NCBI GenBank assembly: GCA_036924085.1
Contig: JAVGWX010000007.1
Coordinates: 76,941,948-77,005,947 of the forward strand
DNA: 64,000 nt
Source: Ariolimax columbianus
Lineage: Eukaryota; Mollusca; Gastropoda; Stylommatophora; Arionidae
Direction of reading: 5' to 3'
Shown in pieces: positions 29,401-41,499 of the stretch (its first letter is position 1; the number at the start of each line of letters is the position of its first letter). Made by a program: the position numbers and the translations under genes. Below the pieces are notes generated by a model that worked only from the letters and a program-made list of their open reading frames with translations, did no database searches and was not told where the DNA came from.

Positions 29401-31855
29401 TGTGTGTTATAAAGGTATACAGAAAAGCTAGTTTTTGTGTGTTATAAAGGTATACAAAAGATAAAGCTTGTATGTGTGTTATAAAGGTATACAAATTATA
29501 AAGCTCGTGTGTGTGTTATAAAGGTATACAAAATATAAAGCTTTTGTGTGTGTTATAAAGGTATACAAAATATAAAGCTTGTGTGTGTGTGTTATGAAGG
29601 TATACACAATATAAAGCTTTTGTGTGTGTTATAAAGGTATACAAAATATAAAGCTTGTGTGTGTTATAAAGGTATACAAAATATAAAGCTTTTGTGTGTG
29701 TTATAAAGGTATACAAAATATTAAGCTTGTGTGTGTGTTATAAAGTTATGCAAAATGTTTATTTTGTTTGTGTGTTATAAAGGTATACAGAATATCTCGT
29801 TTTTGTGTGTTATAAAGGTATACAGAATATCTAGTTTTTGTGTGTGTTATAAAGGTATACAATATATAAAGCTTGTGTTTGTGTGTTATGAAGGTATTCA
29901 AAATATAAAGCTTTTGTGTGTGTTATAAAGGTATACAAAATATAAAGCTTGTGTGTGTTATAAAGGTATACAAAATATAAAGCTTTTGTGTGTGTTATAA
30001 AGGTATACAAAATATTAAGCTTGTGTGTGTGTTATAAAGTTATGCAAAATGTTTATTTTGTTTGTGTGTTATAAAGGTATACAGAATATCTCGTTTTTGT
30101 GTGTTATAAAGGTATACAGAATATCTAGTTTTTGTGTGTTATAAAGGTATACAAAAGATAAAGCTTGTGTGTGTGTGTTATAAAGGTATACAAATTATAA
30201 AGCTCGTGTGTGTGTTATAAAGGTATACAAAATATAAAGCTTTTGTGTGTGTTATAAAGGTATACAAAATATAAAGCTTGTGTGTGTGTGTTATGAAGGT
30301 ATACAAAATATAAAGCTTTTGTGTGTGTTATAAAGGTATACAAAATATAAAGCTTGTGTTTGTGTGTTATGAAGGTATACAAAATATAAAGCTTTTGTGT
30401 GTGTTATAAAGGTGTACAAAATATATAGTTTGTGTGTGTGTTATAAAGGTATACAAAATATAAAGCTTTTGTGTGTGTTATAAAGGTATACAAAATATAA
30501 AGCTTCTGTGTGTGTTCTGAAGGTATACAAAATATAAAGCTTAGGGTGTGTTATAAAGGTATACAAAATATAAAGCTTGTGTGTGTGTTATAAAGTTATG
30601 CAAAATGTTTATTTTTTGTGTGTGTTATAAAGGTATACAGAATATCTCGTTTATGTGTGTTATAAAGGTATACAGAATATCTAGTTTTTGTGTGTTATAA
30701 AGGTATACAAAAGATAAAGCTTGTGTGTGTGTTATAAAGGTATACAAATTATAAAGCTCGTGTGTGTGTTATAAAGGTATACAAAATATAAAGCTTTTGT
30801 GTGTGTTATAAAGGTATACAAAATATATAGTTTTTGTGTGTGTTATAAAGGTATACAAAATATAAAGCTTTTGTGTGTGTTATAAAGGTATACAAAATAT
30901 AAAGCTTGTGTGTGTGTTATAAAGTTATGCAAAATGTTTATTTTGTTTGTGTGTTATAAAGGTATACAGAATATCTCGTTTTTGTGTGTTATAAAGGTAT
31001 ACAGAATATCTAGTTTTTGTGTGTTATAAAGGTATACAAAAGATAAAGCTTGTGTGTGTGTTATAAAGGTATACAAATTATAAAGCTCGTGTGTGTGTTA
31101 TTAAGGTATACAAAATATAAAGCTTTTGTGTGTGTTATAAAGGTATACAAAATATATAGTTTTTGTGTGTGTTATAAAGGTATACAAAATATAAAGCTTT
31201 TATTTGTGTTATAAAGGTATACAAAATATAAAGCTTGTGTTTGTGTGTTATGAAGGTATACAAAATATAAAGCTTTTGTGTGTGTTATAAAGGTATACAA
31301 AATATATAGTTTGTGTGTGTGTTACAAAGGTATACAAAATATAAAGCTTTTGTGTGTGTTATAAAGGTATACAAAATATAAAGCTTGTGTGTGTGTGTTA
31401 TGAAGGTATACAAAATATAAAGCTTTTGTGTGTGTTATAAAGGTATACAAAATATAAAGCTTTTGTGTGTTATAAAGGTATACAAAATATAAAGCTTTTG
31501 TGTGTGTTATAAAGGTATACAAAATATTAAGCTTGTGTGTGTGTTATAAAGTTATGCAAAATGTTTATTTTGTTTGTGTGTTATAAAGGTATACAGAATA
31601 TCTCGTTTTTGTGTGTTATAAAGGTATACAGAATATCTAGTTTTTGTGTGTGTTATAAAGGTATACAAAATATAAAGCTTGTGTTTGTGTGTTATGAAGG
31701 TATACAAAATATAAAGCTTTTGTGTGTGTTATAAAGGTATACAAAATATAAAGCTTGTGTGTGTGTTATAAAGTTATGCAAAATGTTTAGTTTTTTGTGT
31801 TATAACATTATACAGAACGTCTAGTTTTTGAATGTATTAACGTTATACAGAATGT
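26482..31855. repeat. Satellite array of 37-bp units, about 145 copies
   Basis: Each unit contains TTATAAAGGTATAC next to a GTGTGTGT run. Type A units (GGAATATCTAG) fill 26482 to about 27880. Type B units (AAAATATAAAGCTT) dominate to 31790, mixed with A-like units in larger repeating blocks. A marker unit GTTATGCAAAATGTTTATTT recurs nine times, at about 28497, 29048, 29345, 29745, 30040, 30597, 30922, 31551 and 31770. The 65-residue frames at 29034 and 29731 translate identically. No gene is present. Confidence 0.97.
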
Positions 31856-32034
31856 TTCAACATCGCATAAAGAAACGGTTTCTCTGACATCAAATGTTGC
31901 CTGCAGTGGTTCTCCAGCAATTTCTGGCCCATTGGTGGTAAACTATTTTGTGTCCACTTCTTTTACCATTTGTTATAACGTTTCACTAAAATATTGTTTT
32001 CAAAACAAATTGGCATGCCTTTCTTTCGTGGCAT

Positions 32035-32500
32035 ACTTAACTTAACTTAATTTAACGTCTTTATACTGGTTTAGAAGACTCCGCAGAGTCTGTATACAAC
32101 CAGTTTCTTGAACGGTGGTAAGCAAATGTATCTATATATATATGTGCTTTGAACACTATCTTAGTCTTAGTCGACCTGTACTTCTACACGGGCAGATGCC
32201 CCTGTGCAGGTCCCAGCTCTGGTGTGAGCTGGATGTAGCCGGGAAGATGATTTCCTGTCTAGCGGGCTAGGCTCGGGCAGCTTATTACTCCGCTGCGATG
32301 GGACAAGTGCCGCGGAGGGTGGTTAACCGATGTTAGTCCATAGACTCAAACACTAGAGCAAAGTAGACCCCATCCTGTAAGGCGCCATCTATGCTGCTTT
32401 TAACAAACCACATAGCCATGGTGCGTGTTATGCCATGTCACACAGTTAGTCGCCTCTTACGACATGCTCCCTGTGGGGTAGTTGTGATATTCTTGTCTTT
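32035..32500 (-). repeat. SINE-like repeat with CR1-like tail
   Basis: The 3' end (TCTAAACCAGTATAAAGACG, TTAAGTTAAG) matches the CR1-like LINE. The body shares GGTTAACCGATGTTAGTCCAT-like sequence and an AAACACTAGAGC.AAGTAGACC segment with 23545-23966. The head is not clearly tRNA-like. Confidence 0.6.
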
Positions 32501-33665
32501 GTCACACAAATACCCAAGCGGACCAATCAAAACTGACACACTTCTATTCGCTATAGTCATAAGTTTAGCCCTGCCAGACACGAAATATGTGAATAAGGAA
32601 TGACTGGTCACGGGATGGTGTAACAAATGTGTTTAGCATCTAGGAGCCATGTAAAAAATGTAGGAGTTTGACATAGTACTCGGTGAAACGTTCCTCGTAG
32701 GGCTGTGTAACTTGCCAGTGGATTGGGTGAGTTGTTTTTTGAAAATATTAATTATAAAACTTAATTTTGTTTCGTCCATGGTATTACTTACCGATTTCAG
32801 CTATTTTTTATTTGTGCCATGCTATAGTTGCTGAATAACATGACGCCGGCAGTATTACCTTAAAAGTTGAGGGAACATGAGCAATCTGTCACGGGATATC
32901 TCTATTTTGTTTCCCTTCAAACTGACAGAGGATATGCGCGATGGAGGAAACCATGCGTGTAAAAACGACACTGGTCTTGAAATGGTATGCACCCCTTCAA
33001 CAATACATCTATAGACGTCATGACGCTTGGGATTTGTTGTGCCTTGTGTCATTGTACTGGCTACTCCATGCTGTAAAAGCTAAAAGCCACAACAAAAAGA
33101 AACGAAGGCTTCTACACGCCACAGCAGAAGAAAAGCTAGTCAGCTACTAAATTATCCTACTAACACTGGATATACAAATAAGTTGCAAAATAAACAAGAC
33201 TCGCGCAGATGATTTCTTGCCATGCGCACTGACTGGTCCAAGTTTAACGATCACAAGACTGCTATAAATGATTGAATTTAACACAGTGCTTTACCACCAC
33301 TCATCATAAACTATCACAGAAACACTAAATAAGATACAATCACACGATGTTATTACCCGAACACAAGAAATCAGACACAAATTAATTGTTTATTGTTTTG
33401 TTCAGATTAGTATCTTCACCGTTTAAAAGAATTTGAACTCTTTCAAATAAAAGGTAGGATCACAGCACATCATTAAAAGACAAGTAATGACATATTGTCT
33501 CCAGTGAAGAGAAATAGTGAGACAGATGGGCGGATTATTCTTAAGAGACCCTAAATAAAAATTGCACATATTTACCAAACTGACACTGATAAAGACTAGC
33601 AAAGGAACCCGTAAACATAAACCCATCAACCAAAGAAGATATCTTGACGAGAGATAACACTTCTG
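32500..33665. other. No gene recognised
   Basis: A 69-residue frame at 32941-33150 has no recognisable family and lacks supporting splice sites. The remainder is AT-rich and featureless to me. Confidence 0.4.
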
Positions 33666-33669
33666 GCAG

Positions 33670-34330
33670 CGAGCAGTAAACGGAAAGCATATGAGGTCGT
33701 TGAAAAAAAATGAAGAAATCAAAATTTAAAATCCTAGCTCTCACCGAAACTAAGAAAAAAAGAGAGGATTATGGATAATTGCTGTAACATTCTTCTCTAC
33801 AGCACAGTTTCCATTATCGGCAGGGTCAACGGAGGAGTGGGCTGTATTGTGGTCAGAAACCAAAGGGACAACATCAAGGAATGGAAATTTATTTCCGGAT
33901 GCATTTTTGTGCTGGACCTCAAAGAATTAGACAATGTGGTCAACATTGACATTGTGATGATCTACTCAATCACGGGGGGGGGGGGGGGGGGGGGGGGGAG
34001 GAGGGTTATTATAACAGATTTCAAAGAAGAATGTTTTGAGCTGCTTAAGCAGTGAACTACTGTAATGACGAAATTATCCGTCTAGGAGATTTAAATGCCA
34101 GAATGGATTATTCTAGATGGGATGGACTGATCTGGAAACATGATCAACATGTTCTGAACGATAATGAAAGACGACTCTGGAGATTCTGCAGCCAGCAAAC
34201 CTTATCACTACAAATACCCGTACAACGTTTCCTCACAAGCGTACATGCACGCGATGTAAGCTGACAAGAAGTGCAAAATCCCGCGTTGATTATGCCAAGG
34301 TGATAAAAGTTCCATTTAAGTATATGAGAG
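33670..34330 (+). pseudogene. RTE-type LINE endonuclease relic
   Basis: Reading plus: ILALTETKKKRED, then NGGVGCIVVRNQRDNIKEWK, and IRLGDLNARMDYSRWDGLIW, which are the ETK, internal and GDLNAR motifs of an AP-type endonuclease. A run of 25 G at 33974-33998 interrupts the frame, and further frameshifts follow. Confidence 0.8.
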
Positions 34331-34393
34331 CAACCAGAGCCTAGAGAGAACCGGAAATCCCAATTGATCACTACACCGTGACAATAAAGAGAG

Positions 34394-34675
34394 CAACCGA
34401 AAGAGTAACCTCCTCAAAAGAACGCCTACGATCAAGTAACAATCAAAAGAGTAACCTCCACAAAAGAACGCCTACGACCAAGTAACAACCGAAAGAGTAA
34501 CCTCCTCAAAAGAACGCCTACGACCAAGTAACAACCGAAAGAGTAACCTCCTCAAAAGAACGCCTACGACCAAGTAACAACCGAAAGAGTAACCTCCTCA
34601 AAAGAACGCCTACGATCAAGTAACAACCGAAAGAGTAACCTCCTGAAAAGAACGGCCACGATCAAGAACCAAAAC
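34394..34675. repeat. 46-bp minisatellite, about 6 copies
   Basis: Units of GAGTAACCTCCTCAAAAGAA plus CGCCTACGACCAAGTAACAACCGAAA repeat with few changes. The array sits between the endonuclease relic and a LINE C-terminal relic at 34850. Confidence 0.92.
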
Positions 34676-34849
34676 GTGGGAAAAAGGGTAAAAAAGTCGA
34701 ACAGAAGTTCAGATTTCATCTGGTCTTGCAGCTTTCTCCTTTTTCGACAGTGTGAGTGCTTGTACAATCTGTTGTTGTTTTTTTTGTGGTACAACCTTAA
34801 CTTCGCTGCATTGTCCATGTCTGCATAATGAAAGAAGATCAGCTACCAC

Positions 34850-35040
34850 TGCAGTCATGGCTTGCAAAGAGCCGTGGATACATTCCCTCCCTCTCCCACC
34901 CCTGCCCGAGGATGGGATGACGACATAGGACATTCAATTAGAGACATAGGCCTGTACTGGAACCAGGTCAAGAGGAAGACAGCAGATAGAATAGACTAGC
35001 GCTCTTTCTGGCAAATCTCTTCACCACATGGTAAAATAGG
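34850..35040 (+). pseudogene. Possible RTE C-terminal remnant
   Basis: Plus-strand reading GWDDDIGHSIRDIGLYWNQV resembles the R.RWxDDI..(8-12)..W closing motif of RTE proteins. Short and weak evidence. Confidence 0.4.
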
Positions 35041-35044
35041 AGCG

Positions 35045-36095
35045 ACTTAATAAGTAAGTAGTATTTATTGACTGTGTTAAGTAAGCACTTGTTGAATTAA
35101 CATTGATATATATGATTTATGTATTTGTATTAAGGCTAACATTTTACATAATAAAGGCTCAAAGATTTGTGGAAATCAATGCGTTGTTTCTATATAATCT
35201 TAGTTATCTTAGAAAAATGTGCAGAAATTTAAAATTGAAATATTTTGTAAAAATTCAACATACAGGTGCAACTTTGTGGGGGTAAAAATGCCTGTCAGTG
35301 TTGCCTATGTACTCCTGGCTTCATTGAATAATACATTTAAGCATGCAATATTCAAACTTCCAGTATCACATCAATATCAACAGTATAAACCTTATCAGCC
35401 ACTTTATGGAAGCGATTTCTCCTGTCCTGTCAGGCACTCTTTTTCATTTACTTGGTGCGCTCTCAGTGTAATTTGCGCAGTCGTGTCTTTTCTTTTTGTT
35501 CATTGGTTTTGAATGTAGCTCTGCTTTCTTCAATCAAACCCCACACAACTTCGTGAGTTATTTCTAAAAATGCTCTTCCCCCCCCCCTCCCCCCTTTTTT
35601 TCAATTACCCATCCGCGGTCAAGAACCTCTTCATTTGTGTTTTCAAAGCTTTCTAGAACTTGCACAAGTCCTCAGGAATTGTCAATGGTCTCCTGAACGA
35701 TGGCAAGCAGTAGTATGTACAGTATTCTCGTTTAAATTGAACTTATCCGTTGTGCCATAACGAAATAGGGCAACATGATTTGTTCAACTTATTCTGACTT
35801 TGTCTTATTTGTTCTTTAGACAATGGTTTTATCCTCGGCATGTTCACCTCTCTACCTTCACATTGTGAATGCATCGCAAATATTACTAAATCAATAGTCA
35901 AGTGGTCCCTCTTTGTGCCGACTTGATGAGTACTAGGAAACCGTATGTACTGTTCAGTGTTGGAAGACGGTTCTTTCAATGGCTAGATTATTGAGTCATA
36001 GATTAGTCCAATTTTACTTATTTATAGATCTATTCTTTATAATAACTAACTCATAGTTGTCAACCTCGACCGTTGCATTTATATCTCCTACAACT
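35045..36095. other. No gene recognised
   Basis: AT-rich sequence with a C/T run at 35577-35600. The longest frames (about 97 residues) have no family resemblance. Confidence 0.5.
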
Positions 36096-36100
36096 ATCAC

Positions 36101-36310
36101 GAGCTAGTGAGTAGAGAGTGGTAGAACGCTTGTTTCCGCGGTATAGTTACGGGGTTCGATCCATGTTATCACCACGCTCTAGTCGACACAAGTGTACATG
36201 GTTATATGGCCTTACTGTTATGGGATGAAGCACAGCAAGTAAGGGAGCTGTGCACACCACCTTATAAATGAACTGATGTCTAGTAAAGCAGTTTCTAACA
36301 CTTCATCTCT
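36101..36310 (+). repeat. tRNA-derived SINE, family B
   Basis: An A-box-like GTGGTAGAACGC and a B box GGGTTCGATCC lie 35 bp apart, followed by CACGCTCTAGTCGACACAAG and GTACATGGTTATATGG. The 41031 copy shares this body. Confidence 0.7.
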
Positions 36311-37790
36311 GACATCAGTGAGTGCTATGAAAACTACAATGACGCCTCGTCTTGGCCCTTTGTCTATGGTCCCTTGGAATATATCATAGAAGGCTATTGT
36401 TACAGCCTAATAAGAACTATTTACTGGACCATAGTACTGAATGGACGGCTTCTTTTTCTTGTATTTGCACCGCTAATTCTTGCTATTGTAAACAATCATT
36501 ATTAGTTATTATTCTTTGACTGTTCCTTTTTTGCATTGCGTTTGATCGCACAATGAAGGCTGACTAAATTGTGCTCTCATGTATTCAGTGTATTGGGTAT
36601 TCTTCCCTCCAATAGCCTCTTGAAGACCCAGTGAGCTCTTGTTGCACATTGTCACTTCCAGCATTATCTACGCAGATATAATTAATACAAATTTTTTTTA
36701 ATGAGCTATCTGCTAATTCATAAACAAACAAAAATTGTTCCGGATTCGAGCTCAACTGGAAGGCTAATGTCAGTGAAAGCCACTTAAAAAAAACTTCTGT
36801 TGACTAGTCCAATCTCATTCAGCCAGAGGCACATACATTCGGTTATATTGGAATGCAATGTTTATTTTTTTTTTTTATGACTCATACTCTTGAGCACTGA
36901 TGGAAAGTATTGCAAACATTGATTGCCAAATTCAGAATAATGTTGCATTGCTATATTTTGTTTGTGTGTGAGACAATTCACGTTTATATCAGTGTTATGG
37001 CATGTTTATTGACAGGTAATATCAATATGACTTGATAAAATCGTTCTGGTACTCCTGACAACAAAGGGCTGCATCTGGTACCTGCCCCTTGATTTCTATT
37101 TGTGTCGCTGTCTTGACCTTCGTTCATAAAACTCCACCTGACATGGACACCTCTTCTACCGTACTTGAACATGTGTTATTTGGTCGTTCCTATTCTTCTC
37201 TTTGTCAGTGTGTTCTAGTCCACCGGAGGTCCGATTGCTAGTCTACTTTCTATGTAAAAATAAACAAATCGAAGCTGCAGCGATGACGAAAGTTAAGCCA
37301 TGAACACATGTAAAAGTAATGCTCAGTGATCGCGCCAGAACAAAAAACGAGATGGCATCTACGTTTCAGCTACAAGAGCTTTGCTAGGGACAAAAAAAAT
37401 AGTGATTGGAGATGGCAGATACATCGCTTTTTTTTTACTAAATGTCTTGTTGTTTGCTGTGATTTTTTAGTTGTTTTGGTTCGATCTTTGTCCCTGACGA
37501 ATGCCTTGTCGTTTGTGTTCTGGTGGGGTAACTGAACCCTTATCTAAATTAAAATACATTTAGAAAAACGCGCTCGTTGGAATTGATACATTATCTTAAT
37601 AATTCATTGACCAATGAACTTGAATTTATTAACGTGCCCTATTTTCACTACGAAGATAATGTATTTCATACACACAAATTAGGTAGGTTGCATCAATGTA
37701 TCAAAACATACGTTTTCTTTGTTATTTCTTTGAGGTCCACAGTTATAATTTTTACACAAAACACATTTTACAATACTTCCGTTAATTGAT
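36310..37790. other. No gene or repeat recognised
   Basis: AT-rich, with no coherent frame or recognised element on either strand. Confidence 0.45.
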
Positions 37791-37794
37791 AGTA

Positions 37795-38223
37795 CTTTAA
37801 AAGGGAGTGGGCCTCTCTTCTGAACAACTTTGGTACACAAGGTGTCACATGGATCTACTGCCCGGGACATGCAGGTGTCTGGGGCAACGAAAGAGCTGAT
37901 GCAGTGGCGGGACGCGCTGTGGTGAACGACTCGGTGATGACGAGAGACAGGGTTGAGTTGATAAGGGCAGTCATGGACAGTCTACAAAATGATGGAGAGA
38001 CAGAAGGCCGTAAAATGCAAATGTGCAGATGATGATAGATTTGGGAGTGACTAGGGAAGTTGGGAGAAAGTGTGTTCTATCTGGAAAGATCCGAAGAATA
38101 CGAAATCAACATCTGACTGGGACTCTTGAGTATACATACGCTTGGCTGGCTGCTTGGGTGAAGAACGGAGCACTTATGGGAATGTCACCTGTGATGTTGG
38201 TTCCAAGAATCAAGTGGGTATGA
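37795..38223 (+). pseudogene. RNase H domain relic
   Basis: Reading plus: REWASLLNNFGTQGVTWIYC, PGHAGVWGNERADAVAG, then VNDSVMTRDRVELIRAVMDS. The H..V.GNERAD segment is the C-terminal catalytic motif of RNase H. A one-frame shift at about 38030 separates this from a C-terminal block (IRNQHLTGTLEYTYAW). The N-terminal half of RNase H is absent. It could be the end of a retroelement protein. Confidence 0.75.
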
Positions 38224-38439
38224 GTCAATTATTTTTTCTCATAAATGTGTATTATTGTTTTAAATATATTATTTCCAGTAAGAGCCGTGTGTTGAAAGAA
38301 AATAATGTGACAAATGTTTGCGTTTTTGTTTCTGTGTTCATTATTAATTTAATATTTTGTTCCAAGCTTCACAATATATTTTGAACATGTATTAATTAAT
38401 GCATTTATTGCTTTAAATATACAAATACGTATACTGTAT

Positions 38440-38990
38440 TAACACTATTCAGAATCGGACAACTCGAAGAGATTGATGATGTTATCGACTGAGTGAATCG
38501 CAAACCATCTTTCTGTCAATAACCATCTTTCTGTTTCATGACATGGTTTTCACATTTAATCTCCAATTGTTTGCTAATGTCTGAGAGGGTAGCGTGTGCA
38601 CTATTCTTTACATCTGATAGTTTAAATGTTTTGTTGTCACTTGTTCGTTCACCTTTGCCTAAAACTAATTATATCAGATTTAAGTGTGCCTGGTACAGTG
38701 ACAATCTTAAACACTTATGGCCAAGCTCCTGGACTACTTTGTCAATGTGAAACTTCATTGTTCTGTTTGTAGTTTTTACAAGTGACAACAGTTCAGGTTT
38801 GAGACGCACTTCCGTAAAATGAACGGGCACTCTTGCTAACCGAAGTTTGATCTCGTCAATTGTACTTGCTGATGTCGGAACCCTGTCTGCCAGTATCACT
38901 GCGTTATAGTACGAAGCATTGTCCTTTACCATACAGTAGGGTCTATCTAATGGCAGCACATTAGTTTCCCAAATTCACTCTCTAAATATG
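38440..38990 (-). pseudogene. DDE-superfamily transposase relic
   Basis: Minus-strand reading: MVKDNASYYNAV (second catalytic D), then IDEIKLRLARVPVHF, LKPELLSLVK and LGHKCLRLSLYQAHLNLI. The next codon, normally the catalytic Glu of NPIELVW, is TAA, after which the same frame continues LVLGKGERTSDNKTFKL. The family resembles IS630/Tc1-type transposases found in many invertebrates. Inactive. Confidence 0.72.
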
Positions 38991-39182
38991 TAACCCTTTA
39001 CCTCTGAATGAAAGTTCCGATTGTTAGTAAATTTTGAAACAAACATGCGTTCACAATTCTTGAGCAGTCCATTGTGTCTGCTACATGCATGGACTATTAT
39101 CAATCACTGTCATTTACTACTTGGAACAATTCTCTTTATATTTCCATCTACAGATTGCCATGGCGAGGAAGATTAACTTCTG

Positions 39183-39425
39183 GTCAAGCAAAATATACTG
39201 ATCAGACATGTTAGTCAGGATCAGGTAATATATACTGATCAGACATGTTAGTCAGGGTCAGGCAAAATATACTGATCAGACATATTAGTCAGGGTCAGGC
39301 AAAATATACTGATCAGACATGTTAGCCAGGGTCAGGCAAAATATACTGATCAGACATGTTAGTCGGGGTCAGGCAAAATATACTGATCAGACATGTTAGT
39401 CAGGGTCAGGCAAAATATGCTGGCC
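39183..39425. repeat. 37-bp minisatellite, about 6 copies
   Basis: Units GTCAGGCAAAATATACTGAT plus CAGACATGTTAGTCAGG. The unit is contained in dispersed repeat R2 (compare 24640-24670), whose remaining sequence follows at 39425-39670. Confidence 0.92.
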
Positions 39426-39670
39426 AAGACACTCACCTCGGCTTCCTAGTAGCCCTCCATGGAAGCGAGCTGTTTTCATGGCAGCCTGACTAACGAGGTG
39501 AGGGATCGACGTGATTCCCGTAGTAGGGAGTGACACGCAGATGAAGCCAAGCCTGGAGGACCCCGGTCCACCTCCATCAGCATGTTCGAGATGTGAGGAA
39601 AGCTACTGCAACTCCCCACTTAATGTCCTTTTCAGGGCGCACAAAAGAGAAACTCATTGTGGGGATTCGA
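39425..39670. repeat. Dispersed repeat R2 copy
   Basis: Matches 25095-25270 in order, including CATCAGCATGTTCGAGATGT and the CACTTAA and CATTGTG segments. Confidence 0.65.
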
Positions 39671-39857
39671 AAACAACAAAAAACAACAAAAGATTGCCAT
39701 TCTTTTTCATTACTATGGCGTGCATTTATTTGTGTTTTATCTGTATACACAATATCGTAATTTTCTGTACGCATTTCTTTAATTTCTCTTAAATATTTAT
39801 TTATAAAAGCTACTAGGTGAGGCTTTTCACAAATGATATTCTTACTTCTTGTATGCT

Positions 39858-40036
39858 TAGAGAATGTGAAGCCAGCACCGCTTACAGAATGTGAAGCCAG
39901 CACCGCTTACAGAATGTGAAGCCAGCACCGCTTACAGAATGTGAAGCCAGCACCGCTTACAGAATGTGAAGCCAGCACCGCTTACAGAATGTGAAGCCAG
40001 CACCGCTTACAGAATGTGAAGCCAGCACTTCTTACA
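39858..40036. repeat. 25-bp minisatellite, 7 copies
   Basis: Near-perfect repeats of CTTACAGAATGTGAAGCCAG followed by CACCG. Confidence 0.95.
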
Positions 40037-40039
40037 GTT

Positions 40040-41025
40040 TTTCAAAATCTAGTTTTAGACATAATAATGTCCAAGCTCTTTTTAAGTGAAAATTTAGATT
40101 TACTGAGGGTCAATGTCTCTTTAGAATCTATAAATGTCTCGTTTGATAACTAATTTGTCAAAGTTATCAACTTGTTTTCGTCTTCCTCGGTCACCGATAG
40201 TATAGGTAGAAAGACTACCATATTCTTGTGTCCAGTGTCATAACGACATGTGGATAATCCGCAGTACATGCATTGTTGTTTTCTTTGAGTTTGAAACGCA
40301 ATGACATAGACTACCAGGTTTACCCTCTCATGAGACATATTTATGAAATTTTCATTTCCATATTTCTTAATCCAACGAATTTAAATTTTCAACTCAATTC
40401 AATTAATAAAATTAATATCTCTGTTACGCCATTTCAAATTGAAAGGAGATGTTAATGACGTAGTGTTGCATCTCGATTCTTTCAATGCAATAGAAGTGAG
40501 CGTAAACGATTTTCTGTAAAAACAAGTGCAGTATGTTGTCTCTTTCCAACCAATTACTATTGGTTACTGTAGATCTCATAAAATGATAGAAAGCGAAGAC
40601 AGGCATTTTTTTTACATACTCCAAATAAACAAAAATGCATCCTGAGTTCTTTATGTTGCTGAAAAAAATGTGACAGAATATCGATCTTACTATAACTGAA
40701 AATGCATGTTTTCAATCAATTTACATCTCATAATTGCTGAGAAATATTATCTCCAAGATCTGCACGTATTTAGTAACTCACTATAGTCTTCTTTCTAAAG
40801 GTGTGTCCTAGCCATCTCTTCTTTTTCTCCACAATCTCCCTTTTGTGATTGCCGAATTATCAGTCATATGTTTGCTTGTGTTATTACGTCTGACCTTCTA
40901 ACACGACATAAACATATGGTGGTGTAGGTACACTGTTTGGATTTCCTAAGTTTTTGTTACAAATAGCAGTAAAGAGGGTCCAACGAATCTATTTAGACAT
41001 TTCTGCAATCTCGTACCGCATACAG
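40040..41025. other. No gene recognised
   Basis: AT-rich. No element or exon identified. Confidence 0.5.
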
Positions 41026-41030
41026 AGAAG

Positions 41031-41245
41031 CGCGTCTGGGTAGCAGAATGGTAGAGAACTCGCTCTCATAGCACCTTTGTCAATTCTATTCACGTTATAG
41101 ACACGCTCCAGCGACACAACTGTACATTGGTACCTGATTTGATTTTATAAGAAGTGCAGCTTGAACGGAAATTGTTCAATCACTTAACAAAAAGGTTAGA
41201 ACTAGTGCTATGAAGTCTTCCACACTTCATCAGTAAGTGACAGCA
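41031..41245 (+). repeat. tRNA-derived SINE, family B, diverged
   Basis: TGGGTAGCAGAATGGTAGAG resembles the A-box region, and CACGCTCCAGCGACACAACT plus GTACATTGGTACC match the 36101 body. The B box is degraded. Confidence 0.6.
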
Positions 41246-41499
41246 GTATGGAATTTGAAGAACAACAGCATTAAATTGATTGAAAAAGTTGAAATAATTG
41301 CTATTCAATGATAAAATATACTCAATGACTGGTCCCGCTGATTAGGATCTTAGAGCTGTATTAGCATAGAATTCCACATAATTATCGTAACGGCATAATG
41401 ACAAAGACATGCACACAACATGTCAAAATAAACGCTACTCTTGTGTAAGTAAAACATCAGAGTAGTACAATCGAAAGGTCAGTCCTTTTCTTATGTCTT

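Noticed and set aside
28080..31734. Cys/Ile/Tyr-rich frames on both strands of the satellite
   Set aside because: They are translations of 37-bp units and recur with each block; no start context, splice sites or family resemblance.
32941..33150. 69-residue frame as a small gene
   Set aside because: No recognisable domain and no supporting context; composition like surrounding non-coding DNA.
39858..40036. 25-bp repeats as a CRISPR array
   Set aside because: Direct head-to-tail units with no spacers, in eukaryotic DNA.
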